DNA of 19,287 nucleotides from CAYSYM01 sp964435115 (GTDB lineage: Bacteria > Chloroflexota > UBA6077 > CF-72). The DNA lies in the NCBI GenBank assembly GCA_964435115.1, contig CAYSYM010000064.1:1-19287 (forward strand), written 5' to 3'. Below are positions 8,553-15,629 of this stretch, piece by piece. The notes beneath the pieces were generated by a model that saw nothing but the letters and a program-made list of their open reading frames with translations, searched no databases and had not been told where the DNA came from. The position numbers and the translations under genes were made by a program. The first letter of the stretch is position 1. Each line of letters opens with the position of its first letter.

Positions 8553-9425
8553 TCAGTCGTAGATCACCAGGTGGGCCCGGTGGTACTGGTCGTTCACGCG
8601 GCGCAGCGCGGCGGCCACGCGGTCCCGCGCGCGCGTGGCCAGCACGGCCAGCAGCGCGTTCGCCAGCGCCATGCTGGCGACGAGCGAGATGCGGTGGGAG
8701 GTGCTCTCCACCGGGACGAACAGCGCCATGTCGGCGAGAGCCACCATGGGCGAGACGGGGCTGTCGGTAATGACCGCGCGACGGACCCCGAGGGCGCGGG
8801 CCGCGTCCAGCGCCTCCACCGTCTCGCGCAGGTAGCGGTAGAACCCGACCGCCAGAAAGAGGTCCTCGTCTGTGAGCAAGGCCAGCTCCTGGGCGAGGGC
8901 CGTGCTCCCAGCGGTGGTGTCCCGCACGTCGAAGCCCATCATGCGGAGCGAGGACGCGAGGTAGAGGACCACCGGGCGAGCGACCCCCCCACCGGCCAGC
9001 ACGGTCTGCCGGGCCGTCAGCACCGCCTCCACCAGGCGCTCAAACGCCACCGGGTCGAGCGACTCCGCCGCGCGCGCCAGGTTCTGGCGATCCTGGGCAA
9101 ACGAGCGGCTCAGCAGCGTGCCGGCCGAGGCGGGCCCGCTGCCGCGCTCCACCCGCTCGACGAACGTGGGGTAGCGCGGCAGGCGCCGGCGCACGGCGTC
9201 CTGCAGGTGGGGGTAGCCCCGGTAGCCGAGGCGCTGGCACAGCCGGACGACGGTCGCGGGGTCGACGCCCACCCGCTCGGCGAGCTCGTTGGCCGAGAGG
9301 AAGGCGACCGCCGCTTCGCTGTCGAGGATGAACTGGGCGGCTCGCCGCTGCTTTGGGCCGAGCGCCGTGAAGCCGGCCCGGATCAGCCCGGCCGGGTTGT
9401 CGAGCTGGTCCACGGCTCCTGCCAT
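8553..9425 (-). CDS. MurR/RpiR family transcriptional regulator
   Basis: This 290-residue regulator has an N-terminal HTH_6 domain (about residues 10-85), seen in PKQRRAAQFILDSEAA followed by SANELAERVGVDPATVVRLCQRLGYRGY. A SIS domain (about 120-260) follows. SIS domains of this family usually bind phosphosugars or related metabolites and switch DNA binding. Its SIS segment shows LAGGGVARPVVLYLASSLRMMG and AVITDSPVSPMVALAD. ATG at 9425 gives the usual length. A TTG at 9461 inside the upstream palindrome is rejected. It is the first gene of the operon and lies 31 bases from the palindrome, so it probably controls its own operon. The effector is unknown. Confidence 0.92.
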   Translation of the reverse strand: MAGAVDQLDNPAGLIRAGFTALGPKQRRAAQFILDSEAAVAFLSANELAERVGVDPATVVRLCQRLGYRGYPHLQDAVRRRLPRYPTFVERVERGSGPASAGTLLSRSFAQDRQNLARAAESLDPVAFERLVEAVLTARQTVLAGGGVARPVVLYLASSLRMMGFDVRDTTAGSTALAQELALLTDEDLFLAVGFYRYLRETVEALDAARALGVRRAVITDSPVSPMVALADMALFVPVESTSHRISLVASMALANALLAVLATRARDRVAAALRRVNDQYHRAHLVIYD

Positions 9426-9455
9426 ACCGCCACCGTACACCACGCCGTCCCCGGA

Positions 9456-9473
9456 ATGCAATAGCTATTGCAT
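9456..9473. promoter_or_regulatory. Perfect 18-bp palindrome, putative RpiR-type operator
   Basis: ATGCAATAGCTATTGCAT is a perfect inverted repeat and is AT-rich in a very GC-rich setting. It lies 31 bases upstream of the regulator's ATG. A further GCAATA half-site in the same orientation as the left arm occurs at 9486-9491, followed by TTGC at 9497-9500, giving a degenerate second copy. Position and symmetry fit an operator for the adjacent regulator, with the operon promoter nearby. Binding is inferred. Confidence 0.65.
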
Positions 9474-9540
9474 CAGGCACGAAACGCAATACGCACTTGC
9501 ACCTCGGAGCGTGCCGGCGCCGGCTGGGGCGCCGGGGCCG

Positions 9541-10992
9541 TCAGGCGCCCGGCAGCGTCGAGGCGGGCGGCGAAGCAGGGAGCGCGCCGGACTCGGCCAC
9601 GGCGGGCGGCGGGATCCGGTCGGGCAGCCGGTACCCGCGGACGAAGACCAGCAGCCCCACCAGCACGCCCAGACCCGCCACAGGACCCACCAGACGGATC
9701 CCGAGCGGCTGCTCGCCGGAGAACCCGAACGTCTGGAGCACCAGGCCGAAGACGAGGGTGGAGAGGGCGAAGCCGAGCTTGCCGATCACCTCCTCGGCGC
9801 CGTAGTAGACCCCCTCGCGCCGCAGGCCGGTCCGCCGCTCGTCGTCGTCGACGATGTCGGCCACGATCGGGTTGGGCAGCACGAGGAGCACCGACATGGG
9901 CACGCCCAGCAACGCCAGGTACGCCAGCCCCTGCGCGAGCGGGTCGACCCCCGGCAGGGTGCCGACGAAGAACAGGCCGGGCAGCAGCACGACCAGCACG
10001 GCCATGGCCAGGCGGTAGGCGAAGGCCTTGCCGCGGCGCGCGGCGAGCCAGTTCACGGCCGGCAGGCTGGCCAGGGCGGCGAGCGCGAAGAGGCCGGTGA
10101 AGAGCGAGACGAGCGCTTCCGGCTGACCCAGGACGACGGTGACGAAGTAGGGCACGAGCTGCGTCAGCATGTTGAGGCCCAGGTAGAAGAGCACCTCGCT
10201 CGAGACGAACACCAGGAACTGGCCGTTCGTGGCGGTCAGCCTGAGACCGGCCCACAGCGACAGCGACCTGGCATGGGGTGGCGCGTGGGGCAGCCGGCGC
10301 ACGCCGAGGATGCTCAGGAGCAGCGACGCCGCCGCCAGCAGCCCGAGGACGACGGCCATGCCGGGAAACCCCAGCGCCTCGATGAGCATGCCGCTGCCCA
10401 CCAGCCCAACGCCGGCGCCGAGCAGACCGAAGGTGACCTTCCACGACGACACGCGCACGCGGTCGGCGGGCGCCCGCGCGATCTCGGCCAGCACCGCCTC
10501 GTAGGGCTGGTAGACGAGCGTCGTGCACAGGAAATAGAGCTGCAACAGGACGAACACGTAGAGCGCCAACCACGGCAGCGCGGCCGCCGGCGGCAGCCAC
10601 AGGAGGACGAAGGCCACGAGCACGAGCGGCGTCCCGACCGCAATGAAGGGGAGGCGCCGACCCCAGCGCGAGCGGGTGACGTCGCTCCAGTGGCCGATGG
10701 CCGGGTCGTCGAACGCGTCCAGGACGCGGCCGAGCGCGAGCAGCGCGCCGAGCGTCACCAGGGGGACGAGGGTCGGGCGGCCGGCCTCGGGTGGGGGCGC
10801 GTAGAAGTAGACCAGCCACAGCGTCACCGTCTGGTGGAAGACGTTCAGCCCGAAAGCCCCGCCGGCGTACAGGAGCTGGTCGCGCGGGGGGAGCCACGTC
10901 CGCAGCCCGGCCAGCCCGGGGCGCCGCGCCAGCACCGGGCCCTCCGGCCCCGTCCGGCTGGCCTGCTGGGGACTCCGGTTCGCTCCGCCCAC
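9541..10992 (-). CDS. MFS transporter, GPH (MelB-like) sugar/cation symporter family
   Basis: This 483-residue membrane protein with about 12 spans resembles the glycoside-pentoside-hexuronide:cation symporters (MFS_2 / MelB fold). The family signature is visible in LGRVLDAFDDPAIGHWSDVT (about residues 107-126), followed by RSRWGRRLPFI, and later in PNPIVADIVDDDERRTGLRREGVYYGAEE. The substrate cannot be deduced; the family carries sugars, glycosides, sulfonates and others. A GTG start at 10992 is the longest option and lacks a strong ribosome binding site; a start within the next 50 residues is possible. It precedes the regulator operon on the same strand with 67 bases between its stop and the palindrome, and it is divergent from the YeeE-type gene. 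Confidence 0.85.
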   Translation of the reverse strand: MGGANRSPQQASRTGPEGPVLARRPGLAGLRTWLPPRDQLLYAGGAFGLNVFHQTVTLWLVYFYAPPPEAGRPTLVPLVTLGALLALGRVLDAFDDPAIGHWSDVTRSRWGRRLPFIAVGTPLVLVAFVLLWLPPAAALPWLALYVFVLLQLYFLCTTLVYQPYEAVLAEIARAPADRVRVSSWKVTFGLLGAGVGLVGSGMLIEALGFPGMAVVLGLLAAASLLLSILGVRRLPHAPPHARSLSLWAGLRLTATNGQFLVFVSSEVLFYLGLNMLTQLVPYFVTVVLGQPEALVSLFTGLFALAALASLPAVNWLAARRGKAFAYRLAMAVLVVLLPGLFFVGTLPGVDPLAQGLAYLALLGVPMSVLLVLPNPIVADIVDDDERRTGLRREGVYYGAEEVIGKLGFALSTLVFGLVLQTFGFSGEQPLGIRLVGPVAGLGVLVGLLVFVRGYRLPDRIPPPAVAESGALPASPPASTLPGA

Positions 10993-11023
10993 CTCGGGTC
11001 ACCCCCCGCTGCCCAGGCGCCGC

Positions 11024-11051
11024 TTGTCGCGCAGGCCAGGGCCGTGATACG
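11024..11051 (+). promoter_or_regulatory. Weak candidate promoter of the YeeE-type gene
   Basis: TTGTCG (11024-11029) and GATACG (11046-11051) are spaced 16 bases apart in the 88-base divergent gap, 30 bases before the ATG. Both boxes match the consensus only partly, so this is a suggestion. Confidence 0.22.
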
Positions 11052-11080
11052 GTCTACCAGGTCAGTCAACTACGTCGACT

Positions 11081-12346
11081 ATGACCTCGCCTGCCGCCGC
11101 CCTGCCCCGCCCTGGCTTCCTCGCCGGCCCGCCGCGCTGGGCGCCGGCGCTCGCTCCCTGGGGCGTGGGCCTGCTGGCCCTGCTGGTCCTCCTCGCGGCC
11201 CAGGCGGCGCGGCCCAGCCTCGCCGTCAACTGGCTGCTGGGCCTCGGCATCGGCATCGTGCTCCAGCGCGGCCGCTTCTGCTTCGCCGGCGCGTTCCGCG
11301 ACCTCTACCTGATGCGGAACGGCACCGTGCTGAAGGCTATCCTGGCGGCCCTGGCGATCGCCACCCCCGCCTTCGCGCTCATCCAGGTCAAGGCCGTCCC
11401 GAACCCCAGCTTCGGCGCGCTGCCCGGCGGCGCCCACATCGTCCCCGTCGGCGTCTACCTCGTCATAGGTGGGGTCCTCTTCGGCGTCGGCATGGTGCTC
11501 GCCGGCGGCTGCGTCTCCGGCACGCTCTACCGGATCGGCGAGGGGTACCTGGCCTCGTGGGCGTCGCTGGCCGGCATCCTGGTGGGCCTGAGCGTCGCCG
11601 CTCACACCTGGAACGCCTGGTGGACCTGGAACATCCAATTCGCGCCCACGCTCTGGCTGCCTGCCTCGCTCGGGTACGGCGGCGCAGTCGCTGCGAGCCT
11701 GGCGCTGCTTGGCCTGTCGTACCTGGCGGTGGTGTGGTGGGAAAGCCGGGGAGCGAGTCCTCCGCCCTTCCCCATGCCGATGGCCCGCGCCGCAGCGTCG
11801 CCCACCCCGGCCACCTTCCGCGAGCGGCTGGCCAGTATCCGCGACGCGGTACTCGTGAAGGGCTGGCCGGCGCTGGCCGCCGGCGCGGCGCTCGCCGGGC
11901 TGAACGTGGCGTCCTACCGCGCCGATCACCCGATCGGCGTCACGGGCGAGCTGGCCGCGTGGGCGGACCGGGCCGCCGGGCTGGTCGGGCTGGCCGCACC
12001 GCCCCTGATCGGGGCCGCCCTGCTGGCCGGGTGCAACCTGGTGCTCCAGACGCTAGGATTGCTCACCGACTACACCATGCTGGACGCCGGCCTGGTGGTC
12101 GGCGCGCTCCTGGCGGCCCTAGCCGCTGGCGAGTTCAAGCTGCGGGCCGCCCGCCAGCGCCGGCGCTACCTCCAGTCGTTTGCCGGCGGGACGCTCATGG
12201 GCTACGGTGCCGGCATCGCCGTCGGCTGCACGCTGGGCGCCTTCTTCTCGGCGATCCCGTCGCTCGGGCTGAACGGCTGGGTCTTCGGCGTCTCGCTGCT
12301 CGGGGGCGCCGGCGTGGGCACACACATCATCCGCCGCCTCGCATGA
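11081..12346 (+). CDS. YeeE/YedE (TsuA-type) thiosulfate/sulfur transporter
   Basis: This 421-residue inner-membrane protein belongs to the YeeE/YedE family. E. coli YeeE (TsuA) imports thiosulfate through a path lined by conserved cysteines. The two pseudo-repeats are visible: C67 in GRFCFAGAFRD and C144 in AGGCVSGTLYRIGEG in the first half, and C318 in LLAGCNL and C383 in AVGCTLGAFFSAIPSLGLNGW in the second. About nine to ten hydrophobic segments can be seen, with a hydrophilic Pro/Ala-rich linker near residues 222-250. ATG at 11081 is the first start after the divergent gap. The gene is followed after 37 bases by a TusA/YeeD-type gene, matching the known transporter and sulfur-carrier pairing, so the cargo is probably thiosulfate. 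Confidence 0.88.
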   Translation: MTSPAAALPRPGFLAGPPRWAPALAPWGVGLLALLVLLAAQAARPSLAVNWLLGLGIGIVLQRGRFCFAGAFRDLYLMRNGTVLKAILAALAIATPAFALIQVKAVPNPSFGALPGGAHIVPVGVYLVIGGVLFGVGMVLAGGCVSGTLYRIGEGYLASWASLAGILVGLSVAAHTWNAWWTWNIQFAPTLWLPASLGYGGAVAASLALLGLSYLAVVWWESRGASPPPFPMPMARAAASPTPATFRERLASIRDAVLVKGWPALAAGAALAGLNVASYRADHPIGVTGELAAWADRAAGLVGLAAPPLIGAALLAGCNLVLQTLGLLTDYTMLDAGLVVGALLAALAAGEFKLRAARQRRRYLQSFAGGTLMGYGAGIAVGCTLGAFFSAIPSLGLNGWVFGVSLLGGAGVGTHIIRRLA

Positions 12347-12383
12347 CGCGGCGGCAGGCCGGGAGGATAGAGGGAGGTTCTGG

Positions 12384-12677
12384 ATGGCACGCCAGCTCGA
12401 CGTGCGGGGCGAGATCTGCCCCTACCCGATGCTGAAGGCGAGTGACGCGCTCAAGACGCTGCCCGCGGGCGAGACGCTGGAGGTGGTCACTGACCACGCC
12501 CCGGCGCTCGCCACGATCCCCTGGGAGGCGGCCAAGCACGGGTTCGCCGCGTCGATCGAGCGCCTCGGCTCGGCCGAGTGGCGCATCCGGCTCGAACCCG
12601 CGACGGGGAAGCCGCCGGCCGAGCTGCTCGCCGACCTGGGCCGCCAGCTCGATGCGGCCGGGGCGGTGGAGGTGTAG
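12384..12677 (+). CDS. TusA/YeeD-type sulfur carrier protein
   Basis: This 97-residue cytoplasmic protein of the TusA (SirA-like) family carries sulfur as a persulfide on a conserved cysteine. The family motif is GEICPYPMLK with the active cysteine at C12, preceded by LDVRG and followed by VVTDHAPALATIPWEA. GGGAGG (12372-12377) stands 6 bases before the ATG. In E. coli the equivalent partner of YeeE (YeeD) processes incoming thiosulfate, and the same role is likely here given the adjacent YeeE-type gene. The C-terminal 20 residues are slightly longer than in the smallest members. Confidence 0.92.
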   Translation: MARQLDVRGEICPYPMLKASDALKTLPAGETLEVVTDHAPALATIPWEAAKHGFAASIERLGSAEWRIRLEPATGKPPAELLADLGRQLDAAGAVEV

Positions 12678-12688
12678 GAGGAACGGCC

Positions 12689-13912
12689 ATGCCCGGACAG
12701 ATCGTCAATCCCCTCCGCCAGGCGCGCCCGGCCTCGCATTGAGCGCCGGCTGAGTGCGCCCCGAGTTCCGGGGCTCCAGGCACGCTCCTGGGGGACGGTC
12801 GGTGGCTCCTCGCCACCGAGCTGGACCGTCGCACCCTCCTGAAAGGCGCGAGCGCCGCGGCGCTGGCCGCGCTCGCCACCGCGTGCGCGCCGGCCGGCGC
12901 ACCGCCCGCCGCCCAGCCCACCCGTCCCGCGCCCACCGCCGCGGCCCGACCGCCCGCCGCGGCACCACCGGCCACCAGCCCGCCGGCGCCCGCCGGGGCA
13001 GCGCCGCCAGAGACGGTGTACGTCTTCAACGTCGGCTCCAGGGACGTCACCCTGATCGACGCCGCCTCACGCCAGGTTCGGGAGACCCGGCCGCTGGGCG
13101 CCGCCGTCCGCTGGCTCTCGAACGAGCAGACCTACTGGGACGGCCGGCTCGTCTGGACCTACGACTTCCCGGACAACAGGCTCCAGGCAATCGCCATCGA
13201 CCCGCAGGCGGTGGCCATCGCCCGGAGCATCGACGCCATTGGCACCGGGCCGGGACACAGCCTGATGCTCCTGCCGGATCGACGGAAGGCGGCCATCAAC
13301 GTGGCCGGCGAGAACGCCCTGGCGTTCCTGGACCTCGCCTCCGGCCAGGTGGAAGCCACGCTCAAGACCGGCGCCTTCCCTTGAGACCTGCATCTGACGC
13401 CGGACGGTCGGTTCGGCTACGTCCCCGAGCGGGACCAGGACACGGTCTCCAAGATCGACATGGCGGCGCGCCAGGTGGTGAAGACCGTCAGCTTCCCGTC
13501 CGGCAGCAAGCCATACATGCTGCGCGTCTCGCCTGACGGCACGGAGGTGTGGGTCCTGACGGGCGCGGCCAACACCAACGTGGTGCTGAACGCGGACGAC
13601 CTCTCCGTGCTCGCCACCGAGCCTGGCGGGCGGGGCCCGGTCACGAACGCCTGGACGCCGGACCGGCGCTACTCCTTCGTCACCAACAGTGGCGACACGA
13701 TCGTCCAGGTGTTCGACGCCAGGACGTACAAGGAGGTCAAGCGGCTCAACGTCGGCCAGGGCGGCTCCAACATCGGCTTCACGCAGGACGGCCGGACGGC
13801 GTTCATCGCCGTGACCGGCGCGAACGCGGTGGCCGTAGTGGACCTACCCCAGCTCGAGGTGGCCGGGCAGATCCGCGCCGGCACGCAACCCCAGGGGCTG
13901 ATCGTCCGCTAA
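12689..13912 (+). pseudogene. YncE/YVTN-type beta-propeller lipoprotein gene interrupted by two in-frame TGA codons
   Basis: One continuous frame encodes a secreted beta-propeller of the YncE/YVTN type. It has a twin-arginine-like signal (RR at 12827-12832, then TLLKGASAAALAALATAC) with a lipobox cysteine at 12884, a Pro/Ala/Thr-rich linker, and blade repeats such as SPDGTEVWVLTG and PDRRYSFVTNSGDTIVQVFDA. TGA at 13382-13384 splits the propeller where GAFP is followed by DLHLTPDG; TGG (Trp) would fit the repeat. A second TGA at 12740-12742 separates the signal from the only well-placed start, ATG 12689 (AGGAGG at 12676-12681). No ATG, GTG or TTG lies in frame between that TGA and the signal. 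Other genes here use TGA as stop, so recoding is unlikely. Nonsense mutations or sequence errors are the simplest reading. An alternative is that 12689-12742 is an unrelated 17-codon leader. Confidence 0.75.
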
Positions 13913-13918
13913 CCCCCT

Positions 13919-13952
13919 GCCGGGTACCGGGCGCCGGGTATTGGGTGTCGGG
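13919..13952. repeat. Degenerate short repeat in a convergent gap
   Basis: After the broken propeller gene, a GC-rich stretch repeats variants of CCGGGTA, CCGGGCG, TTGGGTG and TCGGG. It forms imperfect tandem units between the convergent propeller and CobA-like genes. The rest of the gap (13953-14045) shows no gene or clear terminator. Confidence 0.4.
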
Positions 13953-14045
13953 AGAGGACTCCGCCTACCCAAACCGAACATCTGCCAGTTGAAACCTACC
14001 ACCTGACATCGCGGACCCACTACTCAAGCCCTGGCGCGCTCGTGC

Positions 14046-14825
14046 TCAGCCCGGCGCTCCGCCGGCCGCCCTACCGAGCGTGGCGGCCAGCGCCACACTC
14101 GGGCCGACGACCAGCACGGCGGGAGGCTGGAGGCCGCGCGCGCGGGTGGCCTGCACGATCTCACCCAGCGGCGCCAGGAGCGTCTCCTGCCGGGCGGTCG
14201 TCGCCCAGCGCACCATCGCGGCCGGCTCACCCGGCGGCCGCCCGTACCCGAGGAGCTGCCCGACGATCTGCTCGAGCCGCTCCACGGCCATCAGGAAGAC
14301 GAGCGTTCCGCCCAGCTTCGCCAGCGCTTCCCAGTCGTGCTCCTCGTCGCCGGACCGCGCGCCCAGGCGACCCGTCGCGATTGTCACCGACCGGGCGAGC
14401 CCGCGATGGGTGACCGGAATGCCGGCGCTGGCCGGGGCGGCCAGCGCCGAGGTCACGCCGGGCACCACCTCGAACGGGATGCCGGCCGCCACCAGGGCCA
14501 GCGCCTCCTCACCCCCCCGGCCGAACACGAACGGGTCGCCTCCCTTCAGCCGAACCACGCGCTTGCCCGCCCGGGCGAGCCGCACCAGCAGGGCGTCGAT
14601 CTCTGCCTGGCGGTGGGCGTGGCCGCCCGGCACGTTGCCGACGTCATAGCGCTCGGCGTCCGGTCGGCACTGCGCCAGCACTTCGGCTGCCACCAGGCGG
14701 TCGTGGACCACGGCGTCGGCCGCCTGGATCCGCCGCAGGCCGCGCACGGTCAGCAGCTCGGGATCGCCCGGGCCAGCACCAACCAGCGAGACGAACCCCG
14801 ACGCGGGCGCCGGCGCGACGTTCAC
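14046..14825 (-). CDS. cobA: Uroporphyrinogen-III C-methyltransferase (CobA/SUMT-like)
   Basis: This 259-residue SAM-dependent methylase makes precorrin-2 from uroporphyrinogen III, the first committed step toward siroheme (and cobalamin). The motifs are clear: VSLVGAGPGDPELLTVRGL at the N-terminus, VVRLKGGDPFVFGRGGEE in the middle, then VVPGVTSALAAPASAGIPVTHR. Length is that of the stand-alone enzyme rather than of fused CysG. The start is GTG at 14825, overlapping the TGA of the upstream gene as GTGA (14822-14825), so translation is probably coupled. Its neighbour performs the next steps to siroheme, and a siroheme-dependent reductase is encoded 2.5 kb away, so siroheme is the likely product. 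Confidence 0.93.
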   Translation of the reverse strand: MNVAPAPASGFVSLVGAGPGDPELLTVRGLRRIQAADAVVHDRLVAAEVLAQCRPDAERYDVGNVPGGHAHRQAEIDALLVRLARAGKRVVRLKGGDPFVFGRGGEEALALVAAGIPFEVVPGVTSALAAPASAGIPVTHRGLARSVTIATGRLGARSGDEEHDWEALAKLGGTLVFLMAVERLEQIVGQLLGYGRPPGEPAAMVRWATTARQETLLAPLGEIVQATRARGLQPPAVLVVGPSVALAATLGRAAGGAPG

Positions 14826-15487
14826 GCTCGACTCGCCGGGCCGAGGTAGCGCAGCAGCCAGGCGATCGCCACGGCGCGCCGGCCCGCCCGAGCCAGGCGG
14901 ACCAGGGGCGGCTCCCCCAACGCTGCCTGCCAGCGTTCCGGCGCCACCTCCACCCCGGCCTCTGCAAGGCGCACGCGGGCCGCGGCCGCCGCTTCCAGGA
15001 GCTCGGCCCAGTAGGTGGGCACTAGGCGCTCGAGCCGCTCGCGCACGTACCGCGCGACGGCTGGACTCCGCCCGTTCGTGGAGACGGCCACCACCAGGTC
15101 GCCGCGCCGCACCAGGGCCGGAGCGATGAAGTCGCAACTGGCTCGGTCGTCCACGGCGAGCACGAGGATCCGGCGGCGGCGGGCCTCGGCGGCCACCCGC
15201 GCGTTCAAGGCCCGGTCGTCGGTGACGGCAAAGGCGAGGTCCGCGCCCGCGAGGTCGCCGTCTCGGTACGCTCGTGCCTGCCACTCCAGCGCGCCGGCCG
15301 TGGCATGCTCGCGGATGGCGGCCGTGGCATCCGGAGCGACCACGACCAGCGGCTCCGGCCCGCACGGCAGCAGGCCCCGCACCTTGCCCGTGGCCACCGC
15401 GCCCCCGCCGACCACCACCACGCGTTTGCCGCGCAGATCCAGGAGCGCCGGGTAGTACGGCGTACGGCGGGCGTCCGATCCAGACAC
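14822..15487 (-). CDS. Precorrin-2 dehydrogenase / sirohydrochlorin ferrochelatase (Met8/CysG-N-like)
   Basis: This 221-residue protein resembles Met8 and the N-terminal part of CysG. It oxidises precorrin-2 to sirohydrochlorin with NAD and may insert iron. It has a Rossmann nucleotide-binding segment GKRVVVVGGGAVATGKV near the N-terminus, preceded by the typical YYPALLDL. The stretch LAVDDRASCDFIAPALVRRGDLVVAVSTNGRSPAVARYVRERLE then carries the family's conserved Asp/Ser/Gly positions. The start is GTG at 15487 with no good ribosome binding site. A TAGAAT box at 15494-15499 on the minus strand lies only 6 bases upstream, so a leaderless mRNA is possible. Whether it also chelates iron cannot be told from sequence alone. 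Confidence 0.9.
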   Translation of the reverse strand: MSGSDARRTPYYPALLDLRGKRVVVVGGGAVATGKVRGLLPCGPEPLVVVAPDATAAIREHATAGALEWQARAYRDGDLAGADLAFAVTDDRALNARVAAEARRRRILVLAVDDRASCDFIAPALVRRGDLVVAVSTNGRSPAVARYVRERLERLVPTYWAELLEAAAAARVRLAEAGVEVAPERWQAALGEPPLVRLARAGRRAVAIAWLLRYLGPASRA

Positions 15488-15493
15488 GCGCTC

Positions 15494-15499
15494 ATTCTA
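15494..15499 (-). promoter_or_regulatory. Candidate -10 box of the siroheme gene pair (leaderless)
   Basis: TAGAAT on the minus strand matches the -10 consensus at five of six positions and ends 6 bases before the GTG at 15487. Transcription would start at or next to the start codon. No -35 box is evident. Confidence 0.35.
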
Positions 15500-15551
15500 G
15501 GCAGCCGCGGGCCGGACCCCGGGCCAGCTCGTGCGCGGGAACGCGGCTTTC

Positions 15552-15572
15552 CCACCCCAACGGGTGGTTTTT
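15552..15572 (+). terminator. Terminator-like hairpin upstream of the YeiH-type gene
   Basis: CCACCC (15552-15557) and GGGTGG (15562-15567) form a 6-bp stem with a 4-base loop, followed at once by TTTTT on the plus strand. No plus-strand gene ends nearby; the closest feature is the start of a minus-strand gene. It may be an attenuator in a leader of the YeiH-type transcript, or chance. Confidence 0.4.
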
Positions 15573-15598
15573 GCCGAGTAACCGACTCGACCTATTGC
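15571..15598 (+). promoter_or_regulatory. Weak candidate promoter of the YeiH-type operon
   Basis: TTGCCG (15571-15576) and TATTGC (15593-15598) are separated by 16 bases and lie about 30 bases before the GTG at 15630. A TATATC at 15600-15605 is an alternative -10. Matches are partial. Confidence 0.25.
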
Positions 15599-15629
15599 CT
15601 ATATCGCCATCTGCGGCTAGTGTTCCGGC

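Noticed and set aside
9513..9524. GCCGGCGCCGGC palindrome after the symporter gene
   Set aside because: It is all G/C, common by chance at this base composition, and has no T-run, so neither a terminator nor an operator can be claimed.
9289..12435. Very long plus-strand open frame (1048 codons) across the regulator, symporter and transporter genes
   Set aside because: It is antisense to two genes with clear family motifs and overlaps a third in another frame. Its translation is dominated by Arg, Gln, Glu and Pro with no domain, as expected from open frames in GC-rich DNA.
13382..13384. TGA read as selenocysteine or as Trp by a changed genetic code
   Set aside because: TGA ends many intact genes in this window, including four 4-base overlaps, so it is a normal stop. 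No hairpin resembling a selenocysteine element was recognised after it, and the position fits a lost Trp.
12754..13536. 260-codon frame starting with GTG inside the propeller region
   Set aside because: It has Arg/Pro/Gly-rich composition and no repeats, whereas the other plus frame shows a signal peptide and propeller blades.
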